Shown here one piece after another: positions 19,477 to 26,514 of a DNA stretch of 26,514 nucleotides. Source of the DNA: a virus; IMG/VR virus record IMGVR_UViG_3300025086_000197, positions 1 through 26,514 of that record; one strand, written 5' to 3'. Both the position numbers and the translations under genes were made by a program. The notes under the pieces were generated by a model that worked only from the letters and a program-made list of their open reading frames with translations, made no database searches and was not told the origin of the DNA. Every line of letters starts with the position of its first letter. Within the stretch, counting starts at the first letter, position 1.

Positions 19477-20946
19477 ATGGTTGCTATACTTCCTGCTAAT
19501 AGTGTATCTGATAGTGGATATGAAGTAAGTAATTCTCTTATGTTCACTCCTACTGGAAGTGGCTCATATTTAAATAGAACTACAAGCACAGCAACAAACA
19601 CAAAAATATTTACATACTCAGTTTGGTTAAAAAGAAGTAATCTTGGAGATATCAATATATTTAATGGTGATGATGGCTCAGATGGAAATAATAATTTTGA
19701 TGCCTTTTATTTTAGAGCAGACCATAAAATATTTTTATATGGATATGCGGGTGGAGATAGAATTAGTATAGTTACTAATAGAGTTTTTAGAGATGTGTCA
19801 GCTTGGTATCATTTAGTTTTAGCTTGTGATACTACCCAATCAAGTGCGAATGATAGAATAAAATTATATGTTAATGGAGTTCAAGAAACTAGTTTTGACC
19901 CACATACTCAACCATCACAAAATATGGAAACTTATTTTAATGGTAGTTCAATAAGACAACAAATAGGAAGATACCCAGATTCTAGTTCTTTGCACTTTGA
20001 TGGGTATATGTCAGAAATAAATTTTGTTGATGGGCAACAATTATCACCTACTTCATTTGGAGAGTCTGATGATAATGGACAATGGGTTCCTATAAAATAT
20101 ACAGGAACATATGGAAACAATGGTTTTTATCATGAGTTTAAACAAACAGGAACAAGTCAAAACTCTAGCGGTATAGGTGCTGATACATCAGGTAATGATA
20201 ATCATTTCGCAGTAAATAATATTGCCTCTACAGATGTAAGCACAGATACTTGTACTAATAATTTTATGACTTTAAATTCTCAAGCAAAGGCTTCTTTAGC
20301 AGGAAACCCAACAAAAGGAGCTTTAGTTCATACAGGTCAAACTTCTGGTTATGCTCAAACTGTATTAGGTACTTTAGCATGGCATGGTAGTGGTGGAAAA
20401 TGGTATTGGGAAATGGAACAAGGTGGAGGAGCTGCAGGTAATTATGGGTTTATTAGAACTGATAAACCTGATGGTACTAATGGAGTTGGCAATATTATAC
20501 AGACTACAAGTTCCACACCTACAGAATGTGTAACTTATGATTGGGCTTGGGGAGTAAATCCTTCAAACGGAAATAGTAGGCATGATAATAATAGTGTTTC
20601 CTATGGTTCTGGTTTATCTAGTGGTGACCACGGAATGGTTGCTGTTGATACAGTAGCGGGAAAAGTATGGTGGGGTAAAAACGGAACTTGGTTTAATAGT
20701 GGTGACCCTGCTAATGGTACCAATCCTGCTTTTACAGATAGTGATATAACAGAAGGACTTTTTACAATATATAGCATTGTGTCAGATACAGATGGTAGAA
20801 TTAAAAGATACAATTTTGGTAATCCCCCAACAGATTTTGCAATAGCAAGTGGTAATTCAGATGCAAATGGATATGGTAATTTTGAATATGCACCACCATC
20901 AGGTTACTTTGCACTATGCACTAAAAATTTAGCGGAGTTTGGATAA
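19477..20946 (+). CDS. LamG- and SPRY-like adhesin
   Basis: The 489-residue protein appears to contain two carbohydrate- or protein-binding beta domains. Residues 20-190 read as a LamG/concanavalin-A-like fold (FTYSVWLKRSNLGDINIFNG, SAWYHLVLACDTTQSSANDR, IKLYVNGVQETSFD, HFDGYMSEINFVDGQQLSPT). The AWYHLVLxxD and DGYMSEINFVDG elements are typical. Residues 300-450 look SPRY-like (GKWYWEMEQGGGAAGNYGFI, SSGDHGMVAVDTVAGKVWWG, KNGTWFNSGDPANGTNPAFT). This combination is common in marine-phage tail genes. It is likely a receptor-binding protein or a side fibre. It is coupled to the next gene by TAATG. Confidence 0.75.
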   Translation: MVAILPANSVSDSGYEVSNSLMFTPTGSGSYLNRTTSTATNTKIFTYSVWLKRSNLGDINIFNGDDGSDGNNNFDAFYFRADHKIFLYGYAGGDRISIVTNRVFRDVSAWYHLVLACDTTQSSANDRIKLYVNGVQETSFDPHTQPSQNMETYFNGSSIRQQIGRYPDSSSLHFDGYMSEINFVDGQQLSPTSFGESDDNGQWVPIKYTGTYGNNGFYHEFKQTGTSQNSSGIGADTSGNDNHFAVNNIASTDVSTDTCTNNFMTLNSQAKASLAGNPTKGALVHTGQTSGYAQTVLGTLAWHGSGGKWYWEMEQGGGAAGNYGFIRTDKPDGTNGVGNIIQTTSSTPTECVTYDWAWGVNPSNGNSRHDNNSVSYGSGLSSGDHGMVAVDTVAGKVWWGKNGTWFNSGDPANGTNPAFTDSDITEGLFTIYSIVSDTDGRIKRYNFGNPPTDFAIASGNSDANGYGNFEYAPPSGYFALCTKNLAEFG

Positions 20947-21572
20947 TGCCAAGAAAAGTAGATGGTTGGACACTTTCAGGTTCTAGTGAAGATAGTCAAC
21001 CTGAGTTTAAAAAAAATTTAAAAGATTATGTTTATGTTCAAAAAAAGTTTATACCTGAAACAGTTTGCAAACAAAGTATAAAAGAAATAGAAGATATATC
21101 GTTTCAAGAACATAAATTTTATGACCCTGAAACTAAAACATATAAAACTAGAGCAGGTTCTCATGAACTACACATGAGTTGGGATAATATATCAACAACA
21201 CAAGTTATAATGGAAAACCTACATAATGCTATAAGTAATTATCAAAGTTATGTAAACTTACCTTGGTTTAAAAATTGGAATGGTTATAGTCCTATAAGAA
21301 TAAACAAGTATGAAGAAAAAAGAGAAATGGCTATGCATTGTGACCATATAAGAGATATGTTTGATGGAGAAAGAAAAGGCATACCTATAGTTACAATATT
21401 AGGTATTTTAAATGATAATTATAAAGGGGGTAATTTTATATTGTTTGATGATTATGATGTAAATTTAAAAGAAGGGGATGTTTTAATATTTCCTTCTGTA
21501 TTTATGTACCCTCATAAAGTAAAACCTGTAACAGAAGGAATAAGATACTCTTTTGTATCTTGGGTATGGTAA
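20946..21572 (+). CDS. 2-oxoglutarate/Fe(II)-dependent oxygenase, prolyl-hydroxylase-like
   Basis: This 208-residue protein carries the double-stranded beta-helix signature of the 2OG-Fe(II) family: His 131 and Asp 133 in MAMHCDHIRDMF (HxD), distal His 190 in MYPHKVKPV, and Arg 200 in EGIRYSFVSW, which would bind 2-oxoglutarate. The KYEEKREMAMHCDH and KGGNFILFDDYDVNLKEGDV segments, with GDVLIFPS before the distal His, match prolyl 4-hydroxylase-like members. All iron and cosubstrate residues are present, so it should be active. It lies between two adhesin genes, so modification of a virion protein is a reasonable guess; nucleic acid, a host protein or a small molecule are alternatives. Such genes are known in marine phages, often near tail genes. 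Confidence 0.85.
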   Translation: MPRKVDGWTLSGSSEDSQPEFKKNLKDYVYVQKKFIPETVCKQSIKEIEDISFQEHKFYDPETKTYKTRAGSHELHMSWDNISTTQVIMENLHNAISNYQSYVNLPWFKNWNGYSPIRINKYEEKREMAMHCDHIRDMFDGERKGIPIVTILGILNDNYKGGNFILFDDYDVNLKEGDVLIFPSVFMYPHKVKPVTEGIRYSFVSWVW

Positions 21573-21587
21573 GGATAAAAATTTAAT

Positions 21588-23465
21588 ATGGCATATACAA
21601 CTGTAGATGACCCTACACAATACTTTGATATAGTTACCTACGTAGGTGACGGAGGTAGTTCTAAAACAATTACAGGTTTAAATTTTTCAGCAGATTTTTT
21701 ATGGATTAAAAATAGAACAGAAGCAAGAAATCACATTCTTTCAAATTTAAAATTTAACCCTCCTATTATAGGTGCGTATGATGCTGTTGGAGGTTCTACA
21801 GATACTGTAATTAATTTATCAGTAGCTGCAGATTCTTTAAATTATGTTGTTTTTAATGAAGCATTAAAAGCAGGTTATGATGGAAAAGGTTTAGTAACTA
21901 TTAATTTAACATTATCTAGTAATGCTAAAATAGGTTCTTTTAATAGTGGATTGCCCGGTTTAGATTTTAGAGGATTTCCTACTAACTGCGTTTTAAATTT
22001 AACTATTAACTCTGGTTCTGCAATCTATGGTTGTGGAGGAGCAGGGGGTAATGGTGGTTCTTGGGGTAATACTGCACCATCAGGAAGTGCAGGTGGAGAT
22101 GCTATTTGGTTAGACAAAGCTACAACTATTGTCAATAACGGCACAGTCGCAGGAGGCGGCGGTGGCGGAGGCGGTGGAGCAGGTTGGGCCCCAACTGGAA
22201 TGTACGGCATGGGCGGTGCAGGAGGTGGTGGCGGAGCAGGTTTCAACGGAGGAGCAGGTGGAACAGCAGCAGGTAGTTCTGCAAATGTTTCAGCAGCTAG
22301 TGCAGGAAGTGCAGGAAGTACATCAAGTGGCGGCTCTGGTGGTGGCGGTTCTAGTAAAGATGGATATACTACTCACTCAGGTGCAACTGGCGGAGGCTTA
22401 GGAGCAGCAGGTGGAGGCAGTACAGGTTCTCACACAAGTTGGGCAGGTCAAGGTTCTTCAGGTGGTTCTGGAGGAGCAGGAGGTAAATATACAGATGGTA
22501 ATACCTTTGCTACTTGGTCAACAGAAGGCACTAGAACAGGTAGTGCCAATAATAGTGTAACTAATGGTGTAGCTTTAAGTCCTTTTTTAAACTCAAATAC
22601 TAATTCTGCACTAACAACTGATACAGACGTATTATTAGAAATTAATTCATCAGGATTTAAAGTAGGTGCAGATAATACAGTAAATGAAAATGCTAAAAAT
22701 TTTGTTGCTTGGTCATGGAAAGCAAAAAATGGAGCAGCAACATTTAATGATGCTAGTTCAACAAGTGTTGGTACTATAGATTCTGTTCATGAAGCAAATC
22801 AAGAAGCAGGATTTAGTATTGTAACTTATACAGGTACAGGAAGTAATGGAAGTGTTGCACATGGATTAGGTGCTAAACCAAATGTAATATTTCTTAAAGA
22901 CCTAGCAGGTTTTTCATGGGTAGTATATCACGATAAAGTTGCTTCTGACCCTGCAACAGATTATTTAGAATTAAATGGAACTATTGCGGCTACTGATTAT
23001 GCTGCACATTTCAACGACACAGAGCCAACATCTACTGTATTTAGTTTAGGTACTGATGGTGCTGTGAATGGTAGTGGCAGAAATATTCTAGCTTACTGTT
23101 TTGCAGAAGTAAAAGGCTACTCAAAGTTTGGTTCTTATATAGGTAATGGTAATGCAGAGGGTGCATACGTTCACACAGGATTTAAACCTGTTTGGCTTTT
23201 GGTAAAATTATCAAGTGGTAGTGGAGAAGAGTGGCATATGTTTGATAGTTCCCGCTCTACATCAAATGTTGTCAAAGAAAGACTAATAGCTAGTGGTACT
23301 TCACCAGAAAATGCAAATGATAGTATTTTAGATTTTGTTTCTAATGGATTTAAGTTCAGAGAAAATAATGTAGGATGGAATGGTAATGGCAATACATACA
23401 TCTATATGGCATTTGCAGAACATCCATTTGTGAGTAGTAAAGGAGTGCCGACAACGGCAAGGTAG
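21588..23465 (+). CDS. Glycine-rich modular adhesin
   Basis: The 625-residue protein has two or three copies of a repeat starting with an FxIVTYxGxG strand: residue 13 (FDIVTYVGDGGSSKTITGLN), residue 409 (FSIVTYTGTGSNGSVAHGLG, then NVIFLKDLAGFSWVVYHDK) and a looser third near 513 (FGSYIGNGNAEGAYVHTGFK, then WLLVKLSSGSGEEWHMFD). The first copy is interrupted after residue 52 and resumes near residue 330 (ALSPFLNSNTNS, EINSSGFKVGADNTVNENAK, NFVAWSWKAKNG). The inserted part has a beta region (residues 62-145) and a Gly-rich core (148-300, with eight consecutive Gly at 189-197), like glycine-rich receptor-binding tips such as T4-like gp38. The Gly-rich stretch is locally GC-richer than its neighbours. 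I infer a receptor-binding protein. Confidence 0.75.
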   Translation: MAYTTVDDPTQYFDIVTYVGDGGSSKTITGLNFSADFLWIKNRTEARNHILSNLKFNPPIIGAYDAVGGSTDTVINLSVAADSLNYVVFNEALKAGYDGKGLVTINLTLSSNAKIGSFNSGLPGLDFRGFPTNCVLNLTINSGSAIYGCGGAGGNGGSWGNTAPSGSAGGDAIWLDKATTIVNNGTVAGGGGGGGGGAGWAPTGMYGMGGAGGGGGAGFNGGAGGTAAGSSANVSAASAGSAGSTSSGGSGGGGSSKDGYTTHSGATGGGLGAAGGGSTGSHTSWAGQGSSGGSGGAGGKYTDGNTFATWSTEGTRTGSANNSVTNGVALSPFLNSNTNSALTTDTDVLLEINSSGFKVGADNTVNENAKNFVAWSWKAKNGAATFNDASSTSVGTIDSVHEANQEAGFSIVTYTGTGSNGSVAHGLGAKPNVIFLKDLAGFSWVVYHDKVASDPATDYLELNGTIAATDYAAHFNDTEPTSTVFSLGTDGAVNGSGRNILAYCFAEVKGYSKFGSYIGNGNAEGAYVHTGFKPVWLLVKLSSGSGEEWHMFDSSRSTSNVVKERLIASGTSPENANDSILDFVSNGFKFRENNVGWNGNGNTYIYMAFAEHPFVSSKGVPTTAR

Positions 23466-23466
23466 A

Positions 23467-24015
23467 ATGAAACAGTTATTAATAATATTATTCTTATTTA
23501 CAACAGTGGCTGTTGCAACAGATTCCATTGCTGAGACGAATACCGTGTCAAGCACGGTGGTAACAAATTCAACCCCACCTACTGCAAACGCACCCTCTAT
23601 AATTAATTCTAATAGTGATATATGTAAAGTTGGTGTTGGTGGAAGTGTACAGAATAATGTTTTAGGTGTAGCTACAGGAATTTTAGTAGACGACCAACTG
23701 TGTCAAAAATTAAAATTAAGTCGCTCTATGTACGCCTACGGCATGAAAGTTGCGGCTGTTTCTATACTCTGTCAAGACCCACGAGTTTGGGATGCGATGA
23801 CTGATGCAGGGACCCCATGCCCAGCACGAGGTTCTATAGGCGTAGAAGCTGCACAATATTGGTCGGATAATCCTGATGAGATTCCTGATGGGAGTAAATA
23901 TAAAACAGACTATGTACAGGCAGCTAAACCTGTAAAAGGAGAATTAAGTGATGTTGGTCATATTACACTTTATAAGACTTTGTTCCTTATTACTACTGGT
24001 CTCCTCTTATTCTAA
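23467..24015 (+). CDS. Exported protein with signal peptide, four Cys and C-terminal hydrophobic tail
   Basis: The 182-residue protein has a clear N-terminal signal peptide (MKQLLIILFLFTTVAVATDS), a Ser/Thr/Asn/Pro-rich linker (residues 23-50), then an ordered part: ICKVGVGGSVQNNVLGVATG, DDQLCQKLKLSRSMYAYGMK, VAAVSILCQDPRVWDAMTDA and GTPCPARGSIG. Four Cys could form two disulfides in the periplasm. The SVQNNVLGVATG...CQKLKLSRxMYxxGMKVAAVSxLCQDxRVxDAMxxAGTPCP pattern is one I recall from marine-phage genomes after the tail genes, with no function. The last 15-18 residues (ITLYKTLFLITTGLLLF) are hydrophobic and may be a second anchor. The final 68 bases overlap the next gene. Confidence 0.7.
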   Translation: MKQLLIILFLFTTVAVATDSIAETNTVSSTVVTNSTPPTANAPSIINSNSDICKVGVGGSVQNNVLGVATGILVDDQLCQKLKLSRSMYAYGMKVAAVSILCQDPRVWDAMTDAGTPCPARGSIGVEAAQYWSDNPDEIPDGSKYKTDYVQAAKPVKGELSDVGHITLYKTLFLITTGLLLF

Positions 24016-25399
24016 AGCAGACACTTGCTTACCTGATGTAGAAGGACTTTGTATACCTGGAGTAACAATCACAGAAGAAACAGAAGCAGTTGTTACTGAA
24101 GAAGATAAAGGTACAGAGATTATAACAACAACCACAACCACTGTAACCACTACCACTACAACAGTTACAAATGAGGATTCAGGAGATATTCTTGATGGTG
24201 ATAATGATTATGTATCATCATCTAAAGAAGGTGACATGGACATTGATTGGGGTGGACAAGGTGGTGCTAACATGCCAACAGGTAATGCTTGTTATGGATT
24301 AGGTTCAGATAAATGTGCACAGATTACAGGTAGTGGTAATTCAACATCAACAATGGGCGTTGCAGGAATGGGCACAACTTTTATACAGACTGTCGATATT
24401 TCTGATTTAGAAATAGATAATGGAGGACAAGTTAAGTATACTATAGAAGTAGATAAGCAAGATGCTCAAGATAGAATATATATGCACATTACAGGACTTA
24501 ATGGAACTAGTCAGGTCTTTTCAGGCACTGACATCCTGTCTGAATCTGGAGTATCAACAGGCTACCAGTCTTATAATGGGTCTTTCGATTTCGGTGGTGT
24601 ATTAAATAAAGTAGTTATAGAGATTGGTGGTAGAGACATCAATCTAGCTGTTGGTCCGTTATTTGATGATGTGACAGTTAACGTATTCTACAATGTTATC
24701 AATACGATAATTACACAACAGATTACTACAATAGAAGAAATATATTATCTAGATATATTTGACCCAACAGAATTAGACTTTATAGAAGAGGTTTTTGAGT
24801 TCAATGATGTTATTGTTGATGAAGCAGGAGATATAGAATTTGCTCCTATAGAATCACAATCAGAGGAAGTGTCGTACGAAACTGTAGAATTAGAAATACA
24901 AGAGTTTGAAATAGATATTCCAGAGTTAGATACTCCAGAGGTAGCCAGTGTAGAAATAGAGGCAGAAATGGAAATGGAATTAGAAATGGAAATGGAAGTA
25001 GCAGATGAGCCAGTCGAAGAAACAACAGAACCCGATAGCGAAACTACTGAAGAACCCGCTGTGGAAGCAGAGGATAATACAGAACAAGAAGAGGTACAGC
25101 AGGAAGAGGCTGAAGAACCTAAAGAATCTGTAAAAGAACCTTCTGCAAAAGAAAAAGCTGCAACTAAGATTGTTAAAAAGATAGATGATAAAGAACGATA
25201 TGATGATGCAGCTCAAATGAAAACATTAATTGTAATGCAAATATTAGGAAATACTAAAACATTTTTTGACACTCAATCAACTATTGTTGATACAGATGTC
25301 AATGAGTACTTAAACAAAACAATAGAAGATAACTATGGAGTATTATTTAACATGGCACAAGCACAAACTATAGAGGAGATGATAAATGCCCAGTATTGA
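23951..25399 (+). CDS. Large exported Thr/Glu-rich protein with a beta domain
   Basis: The start may be ATG 23951 (used here) or the adjacent GTG 23948; AAAGGAG (23935-23941) suits both. The signal peptide (MLVILHFIRLCSLLLLVSSY then SKAD) has a signal peptidase I-type end and no lipobox. The mature chain has a small Cys-flanked part (CLPDVEGLCIPG), a Thr run (about residues 58-75), a GDMDIDWGGQGGANMPTGNA element with another Cys pair (ACYGLGSDKCA), a beta-sandwich-like domain (VKYTIEVDKQDAQDRIYMHI, GGVLNKVVIEIGGRDINLAV), a Glu-rich stretch with a MEMELEMEMEV repeat, and a helical C-terminus (KIVKKIDDKERYDDAAQMKT...). I recall similar chains in other marine phages, with no function. It could be a periplasmic or surface-displayed phage protein. 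Confidence 0.7.
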   Translation: MLVILHFIRLCSLLLLVSSYSKADTCLPDVEGLCIPGVTITEETEAVVTEEDKGTEIITTTTTTVTTTTTTVTNEDSGDILDGDNDYVSSSKEGDMDIDWGGQGGANMPTGNACYGLGSDKCAQITGSGNSTSTMGVAGMGTTFIQTVDISDLEIDNGGQVKYTIEVDKQDAQDRIYMHITGLNGTSQVFSGTDILSESGVSTGYQSYNGSFDFGGVLNKVVIEIGGRDINLAVGPLFDDVTVNVFYNVINTIITQQITTIEEIYYLDIFDPTELDFIEEVFEFNDVIVDEAGDIEFAPIESQSEEVSYETVELEIQEFEIDIPELDTPEVASVEIEAEMEMELEMEMEVADEPVEETTEPDSETTEEPAVEAEDNTEQEEVQQEEAEEPKESVKEPSAKEKAATKIVKKIDDKERYDDAAQMKTLIVMQILGNTKTFFDTQSTIVDTDVNEYLNKTIEDNYGVLFNMAQAQTIEEMINAQY

Positions 25400-25901
25400 G
25401 TATCAAGGACTTAAATTTTCTGGTGGAAAATTCTTTATTATTCTATCTTTAATAGGTGCTATCATTGGTGGAGGATGGTCCGGGTATCGTTTTTATGATG
25501 ATTACTTGGATATGAAACAACAAGTTCAAGACTTTGTAGCCCCTGATTTAAGTGGGTTTGATAAGAAAATAGACCTTGCTAAAGCTGAAATGGATAAACG
25601 ATTAGAACTAATTGAACAAGAATTAGAAATGATAAAGGGTGAAATGTCCATGATATTAGAAGAAGTACAGCTTGTCGCAGGAGTTAGTTCTGAATTAAAA
25701 AATGACCTAAAGGCAGATTTAAGAGCCATGAATGGAGATATTAGGCACATTACAGAAATAGTAAATGATGTTGAGGATCGACAAAAAGAAGATACTAGGG
25801 AAGTTTTAGATGAACTTAAATTAATAGAAGAGGCTTTAGATCTAAAAATAGAAAAAGCATTAAATAATCCTTTATCAGGAATGTCAGCGAAAAGTAAATA
25901 G
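25386..25901 (+). CDS. Membrane-anchored coiled-coil protein
   Basis: The 171-residue protein overlaps the preceding gene by 14 bases. Residues 13-33 (GGKFFIILSLIGAIIGGGWS) are one transmembrane helix after a short N-terminus. Residues 34-160 are nearly all coiled coil (MDKRLELIEQELEMIKGEMS, DLKADLRAMNGDIRHITEIV, LKLIEEALDLKIEKALNN). The FSGGKFFIILSxIGAxxGGGWxGYxFYxDYxDMKxQVxxFVAPDLSxFDKK pattern is one I recall from marine-phage genomes. The topology (N-in, coiled coil outside) resembles inner-membrane spanin subunits or anchors, but length and neighbours do not make it a definite spanin. Confidence 0.75.
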   Translation: MPSIEYQGLKFSGGKFFIILSLIGAIIGGGWSGYRFYDDYLDMKQQVQDFVAPDLSGFDKKIDLAKAEMDKRLELIEQELEMIKGEMSMILEEVQLVAGVSSELKNDLKADLRAMNGDIRHITEIVNDVEDRQKEDTREVLDELKLIEEALDLKIEKALNNPLSGMSAKSK

Positions 25902-25909
25902 GAGATAGC

Positions 25910-26116
25910 ATGAACATAGATATAAAGATACTAGCACCATACTTAATAATGGTACTAGGTTTTGCCATGACTTGGGGTATGTGGGCAGAACGATTAGACG
26001 CTTTAGAAACAAAAACGGATAGCATTTCTACAATGCAACAAGACATAGCCATTATAAAAGAAAAGATAATATGGATGGAAGAATATCTTATAAAAACTAG
26101 AGAGGTAATGTACTAA
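25910..26116 (+). CDS. Small single-pass membrane protein, holin-like candidate
   Basis: The 68-residue protein starts after an AGGAG site. Residues 8-26 (LAPYLIMVLGFAMTWGMWAE) form one hydrophobic segment, followed by a short coiled coil (RLDALETKTDSISTMQQDIA, IIKEKIIWMEEYLIKTREVM). One membrane helix plus a charged helical tail fits small single-pass holins or pinholins, but also an accessory subunit of the preceding coiled-coil protein. There is no endolysin gene in the window to support a lysis role. It is coupled to the next gene by TAATG. Confidence 0.65.
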   Translation: MNIDIKILAPYLIMVLGFAMTWGMWAERLDALETKTDSISTMQQDIAIIKEKIIWMEEYLIKTREVMY

Positions 26117-26514
26117 TGCCACACACACCAGATCATACAGTTCCACCAACACAACAAGTTCCTGGGGTAGAATTACCTGCAGGTGTTGTTCCTAATCCTC
26201 AATCAGGTACATCACAAGACACATTAAATTTAGCTAAACAGCAAGTTATTAATCCTGCATTACCTCAAGGTGCAGTTATAACTCCTGCATTACAACAAAC
26301 TCAAACAAATGAAATGCTATCAACACCAGGAGTTTCAACAACTGTACCTACTGCTGTAGTCCCCACTGCAACAGCAGGTACGGCTACAGCTACAACACCA
26401 CAAACTGCAACACAAGTAGCAACACCTGCTCAACAAGCTGCAGCTAATTATACAGCTACTACGGTAGGCACAGCCCCTACTATGACTGCGGCACAAGGTA
26501 CAGTTACTGCACCT
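26116..26514 (+). CDS. Pro/Thr/Ala/Gln-rich protein, 5' part only
   Basis: The frame starts at the ATG that shares its A with the previous TAA and stays open to the window edge (133 codons). The N-terminus is MPHTPDHTVPPTQQVPGVEL, and the rest is low complexity in Pro, Thr, Ala, Gln and Val (VVPTATAGTATATTPQTATQ, then AAQGTVTAP at the edge). Repeats of this kind occur in very long marine-phage structural or internal proteins, as I recall. There is no signal peptide. The end and any folded domain lie outside the window. Confidence 0.65.
   Translation, partial: MPHTPDHTVPPTQQVPGVELPAGVVPNPQSGTSQDTLNLAKQQVINPALPQGAVITPALQQTQTNEMLSTPGVSTTVPTAVVPTATAGTATATTPQTATQVATPAQQAAANYTATTVGTAPTMTAAQGTVTAP

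Noticed and set aside
22025-22401. Polyproline minus-strand frame and a Gln/Val-rich + frame in the glycine-rich adhesin
   Set aside because: Both are shadows of Gly-codon runs (GGN) read in other frames or strands.

Overview
The window is a strongly AT-rich stretch of a tailed double-stranded DNA phage. Every supported gene lies on the + strand, most neighbours touch or overlap, and the gene set is the DNA packaging, head, short-tail and adhesin module typical of uncultured marine podovirus-like phages. The small basic proteins before the terminase, the long portal, the LLDGVT-repeat fibre and the secreted proteins after the fibres all resemble marine-phage families as I remember them. The low GC fits an AT-rich host such as SAR11, but nothing in the window proves the host. 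No tRNA, CRISPR array, insertion sequence, integrase, polymerase or recognisable endolysin was seen.

Region 1 (1-605) is non-coding. It is bounded by a near-perfect 25-base inverted repeat (1-25 and 361-385). The right copy contains the -35 box of a near-consensus promoter (381-408), so the left copy probably belongs to a mirror-image promoter firing leftward out of the window. Between the arms lie a perfect DnaA box and a large nested hairpin (165-260). The rightward leader (about 415-605) carries two further long stems. I read this as a divergent control region that may also be a replication origin.

Region 2 (606-4837) is a chain of very small, mostly Lys/Arg-rich genes, nearly all translationally coupled, including an HNH protein, an EF-hand-like mini-protein and a 12-codon Cys-rich ORF. 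It ends with a small-terminase-like gene and an HTH-like gene. Region 3 (4780-13543) is the packaging and head module: large terminase, a small metallopeptidase-like gene, two KKYxxG-repeat proteins, a long portal with a second gene overlapping its tail, two virion-associated candidates, scaffold, major capsid protein and a probable decoration protein. A strong intrinsic terminator (13555-13582) closes it.

Region 4 (13586-23465) is the tail module: an adaptor with an inserted beta domain, a nozzle-like beta protein, an 835-residue fibre, a fibre-associated protein, a LamG/SPRY-like adhesin, a 2-oxoglutarate/Fe(II) oxygenase and a glycine-rich adhesin. Region 5 (23467-26514) encodes a run of exported or membrane-anchored proteins, ending in a Pro/Thr/Ala/Gln-rich ORF that runs off the window. 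This run has no identified function and is the best candidate for an undescribed system, together with the control region at the left edge.

All family assignments come from reading the sequence and from memory; no database search was run.
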